The notes beneath the pieces were generated by a model. The model was not told the origin of the DNA. It was given only the letters and a program-made list of their open reading frames with translations, and did not search any database. This document shows, piece after piece, positions 61,108 through 64,000 of a stretch of DNA of 64,000 nt (positions within the stretch are counted from its first letter, which is position 1; every line of letters begins with the position of its first letter). The stretch lies in assembly GCF_003473485.1 (NCBI RefSeq), contig NC_053049.1, positions 12,958,001 to 13,022,000 on the forward strand, read 5' to 3'. Source of the DNA: Medicago truncatula. Its lineage: Eukaryota; Streptophyta; Magnoliopsida; Fabales; Fabaceae. Position numbers and translations under genes: made by a program.

Positions 61108-61595
61108 TCTATTTGCATGTTAAAGATGTCAACGATAAAATAGTACCTGTAAGTCAAAGATTTTGCAAGCATTACTAGATGAATTACTATTGATCATTAA
61201 TCAGTAATTAACAATTTAAAAATGAATCAAACATTAAGATCAAAATTAATTTTTTCAAAAAAGTCAGTTCTCTAACTGAACCATAGAAACTTCCAATAAA
61301 ATAATAGACTCTTGATTACTAGCTCCACTAGGAAAAGTGGTGGGTCTCCTCCCTTTACTTTGCTCTTGACAACTTTTTTGCTTTATCAATACGGGAAATT
61401 GTCGGGAAATTGCTCCATGTTGTTACGATAATTTCTTTCATGACACTAGATACTCCAAAGTAATTTAAGTTCACACTCTACAATTTATATTCATCACCAC
61501 CAACAAAAGCGTGTCTTTCTCCCACATTTATCATTTGACTCTAGATACTGTAAACTCTGCAATTCATAATCATCAAACCAATTCATTCACACATC
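61108..61595. promoter_or_regulatory. upstream region of the TIR-NBS gene
   Basis: No gene seen; the 5' leader is AC-rich just before the ATG (CCAATTCATTCACACATC). No clear core element was picked. Confidence 0.4.
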
Positions 61596-63704
61596 ATGGC
61601 TTCCCTCACAGATCAATTCAAGTACGATGTTTTTCTCAGCTTTCGAGGTGAGGATACTCGCTACGGTTTCACTGGCAATCTCAAGAAAGCTCTAGATGAC
61701 AAAGGAGTTCGAACTTTCATGGATGACAAGGAGATTAAAAAAGGCGAAGAAATCACACCATCACTTCTCAAAGCAATTGAAGACTCCAAGATGGCCATCG
61801 TTGTCCTCTCTAAGAATTATGCTTCTTCCTCCTTTTGCTTACAAGAGCTTTCAAAGATCCTTGATACGATGAAAGATAAGGTGGTGGATCGTTCCGTTTT
61901 GCCGGTTTTTTATAAGGTGGATCCTTCTGATGCAAGAAAGTTGAAAAGCAGCTATGGAGAAGCACTGGCTCAACATGAGAAAAGGTCAAATAGTAACATG
62001 GATTTGTTGCAGAAATGGAAGAATGCTCTAAACCAAGTTTCTAATTTATCCGGCTTTCATTACAAGAAAGGGTATGTTCCTATCTTTTCTTTTCATTTGT
62101 CTAGTGGAATATAATAAACAAGAGTATTTTTTTAGATAGACAAAATGATAGTAGTTAATGAAAAGTCATAAATAGTTAATAACTAGATATTAACCCGCGC
62201 GTTGCGTGAAAAATTTGACAGAAAAGTGATAAATAAAAAAAGGAAGATGCACCGGTTAACATGACCCATAAAAAATTGTCATGTAGTACATATATCAGAA
62301 TTACTATCTAAGAAATATCAGATATAAAAATATAGTAGTTCCTAATTCAATTGTATTTGAATGTTTTAGATCTAATTGAATCAAACTTGTTTGTATATGC
62401 TGTTTTCAAAGTGTGCAATTTTTAATTATGAATATATTGAATTCTGAAATAGTAGTATTAAAAGAAGAGTTCCATACAGAAAATTGGGCATGTGCACTTG
62501 AATGACTACTTTTCTCTTATTGGATAGGGATGGGTACGAGCATGAGTTTATTGGAAAGATTGTTGAACAAATCTTAAGAAATACAAAACCCGTTGCATTA
62601 CCTGTTGGTGATTACCTAGTTGGACTGGAGCACCAAAAGCAACATGTGACTTCGCTTTTGAATGTTGGGTCTGATGATACTGTCCACATGGTAGGGATCC
62701 ATGGGATTGGTGGAATAGGGAAAACTACTCTTGCTCTAGAAGTTTATAATTCAGTTGTCTGTCTATTTCAAGGTTCCTGTTTTCTTGAAAAAGTTAGAGA
62801 AAATTCTGAGAAAAATGGGTTGATATATCTCCAAAAGATCCTTCTGTCTCAAATTCTTGGAGAGAAGGACATGGAGTTAACAAGTGTTGGACAAGGAATG
62901 TCAATATTACAACAAAGGCTCCGCCAAAAGAAGGTTCTTTTGCTTCTAGACGATGTTGACAATTTGGAGCAATTAGAGGCCGTTGCTGGAAGATCTGTTT
63001 GGTTTGGACAAGGCAGCAGAGTCATCATTACGACTCGAGACAAAAGGTTACTAACAAGGCATGAGGTTGAAAGAACATACGAAGTGAAGGGATTGAATGA
63101 TAAAGATGCTTTTGAATTGGTGGGATGCAAAGCTTTAAAAAACAAATATAGTCCAAGCTATAAAGATATGTTATTAGTTGAAAATTATGGAAGACAATTA
63201 GTGGATGTGAACGACCAAGTTTATTCAGGTTACACGCATGTTTTAAAACGTGCCGTAGCATATGCTTCTGGCCTTCCACTAGCTTTGGAAGTCATAGGTT
63301 CTCACTTTTTTAATAAGACAGTAGAGCAATGTGAATGTGCACTAGATCGTTATGAAAGAGTTCCTCATAAAAAGATCCAAACAACACTACAACTGAGCTT
63401 TGATGCTTTGCAGGAAGAAGAGAAGTCTGTTTTTCTTGATATTGCTTGTTGCTTCAAAGGATGGAAATTGACAAGGGTCGAAGAAATACTTCATGCTCAT
63501 CATGGTGATATCATGAATGATCACATTAATGTGTTAGCAGAAAAATCTCTCATAAAAATAAGTGAGTCTGGTAATGTGACATTACATGATTTGGTAGAGG
63601 ATATGGGGAAAGAAATAGTTAGACAAGAATCACCGGAAAATCCTGGAAAACGTAGTAGGTTATGGTCCTCTAAAGATTTAATTCAAGTTTTAGAAGAAAA
63701 TACT
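61596..63704 (+). CDS. TIR-NB-ARC disease resistance protein (TNL type), 3' part outside the window
   Basis: Exon 1 is 61596-62071 and exon 2 is 62528-63704; they join in frame for 551 codons. A GTGAGT donor at 63705 shows that more exons, presumably LRR, lie beyond 64000. TIR domain: DVFLSFRGEDTR (11-22), with the likely NADase Glu84 in SSSFCLQEL. NB-ARC: P-loop GIHGIGGIGKTT (215-226), kinase-2 LLLLDDVD (296-303), RNBS-B GSRVIITTRD (321-330), GLPLAL (407-412), RNBS-D FLDIACCFKG (461-470), and an LHDL motif (511-514) in place of MHDL. It is an intracellular immune receptor type that on activation assembles and cleaves NAD through the TIR domain. Between RNBS-C and GLPL, residues 364-396 appear longer than usual. 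No stop codon interrupts the visible part. Confidence 0.92.
62173..62527 (-). mobile_element. possible Helitron 3' end in TNL intron 1
   Basis: On the minus strand the sequence CACGCAACGCGCGGGTTAAT then ATCTAGT near 62173-62210 looks like a Helitron terminus (GC-rich hairpin followed by CTAG/T). No matching TC 5' end was found, so the element is truncated or the match is chance. Confidence 0.4.
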
Positions 63705-64000
63705 GTGAGTAATAATGATATTGATGGTTTGGCTTTTCGTCTTTTTATTTGATTACTATTGCTAATGCTGAAGTTACCTGTTTGAGTTTCTGCATTATTA
63801 ATGTTATTAATTGTCGTAATATCACAAATTTTCATCTCGATGTGAATTTAATTTATATGCACGGTTGTGTAACTTTTTTACGTATATACGTAATGATACG
63901 TCGCCACGTAATTTAATGAATTAAAAACTCATGACTTATCATATCTCATTAATTGATGTTGCAACTTTTTAACACTAAAAAGTTTGATAAGTTAAACTTT
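63705..64000 (+). other. intron 2 of the TNL gene (runs off the window)
   Basis: Starts with GTGAGTAA. Read-through would add about 15 residues and a stop at 63750-63752, giving a TIR-NBS protein without LRR; splicing is the more usual outcome for this gene class. Confidence 0.6.

Overview
The window is AT-rich eukaryotic nuclear DNA with spliced genes (GT-AG introns), a TIR-NBS resistance gene and many plant transposon families. It is a dicot and most likely a papilionoid legume of the Medicago/Trifolium kind. That placement is an inference from gene and repeat style. No rRNA, no true tRNA gene, no CRISPR and no bacterial-type operon was seen.

Seven protein genes can be modelled. (1) 725-3355, minus: a two-exon cytosolic-type Hsp70 with an unusual tail. 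(2) 17160-18916, plus: a three-exon membrane RING-H2 (ATL-like) ubiquitin ligase. (3) 21814-25029, plus: a nine-exon plastid-type fructosamine/ribulosamine 3-kinase. (4) 26172-28621, minus, with an upstream untranslated exon near 29715-29775: a response-regulator-like GARP transcription factor whose receiver has lost the phospho-acceptor Asp. (5) 42234-44873, plus: a three-exon DUF4378-type protein. (6) 54350-54880, minus: a one-exon secreted invertase/pectin-methylesterase inhibitor. (7) 61596 to past the window end, plus: a TIR-NB-ARC resistance gene, cut by the window edge before any LRR exon. A weak small transcription unit may lie at 31330-32735, minus.

The rest is a layered transposon landscape. 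4.4-16 kb holds a LINE tail with target-site duplications, a LINE RNase H relic with a Harbinger-type MITE inside it, a 1.9-kb foldback with a SINE in one arm, a 617-bp tandem duplication, a LINE ORF2 end with a single stop, and a copia-type LTR. 33.7-41.6 kb holds a broken LINE split by an LTR-like insertion between 173-bp direct repeats, a copia pol relic, a gypsy LTR, another LINE scrap and a small hAT MITE. 45-61 kb holds a Mutator-type MITE, local tandem duplications, two related gypsy-like elements with a shared ORF in opposite orientation (one LTR split by a 2.2-kb solo LTR), a hAT relic, and an internally deleted hAT element.

The host genes are not functionally linked to one another; the region is an ordinary mosaic of single genes among repeats. 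The most unusual structures are the 173-bp repeat-flanked LTR, the 1.9-kb foldback with its dated SINE, the paired orphan-ORF gypsy elements with repeated dyad motifs in their U3 regions, and the receiver-degenerate response regulator.
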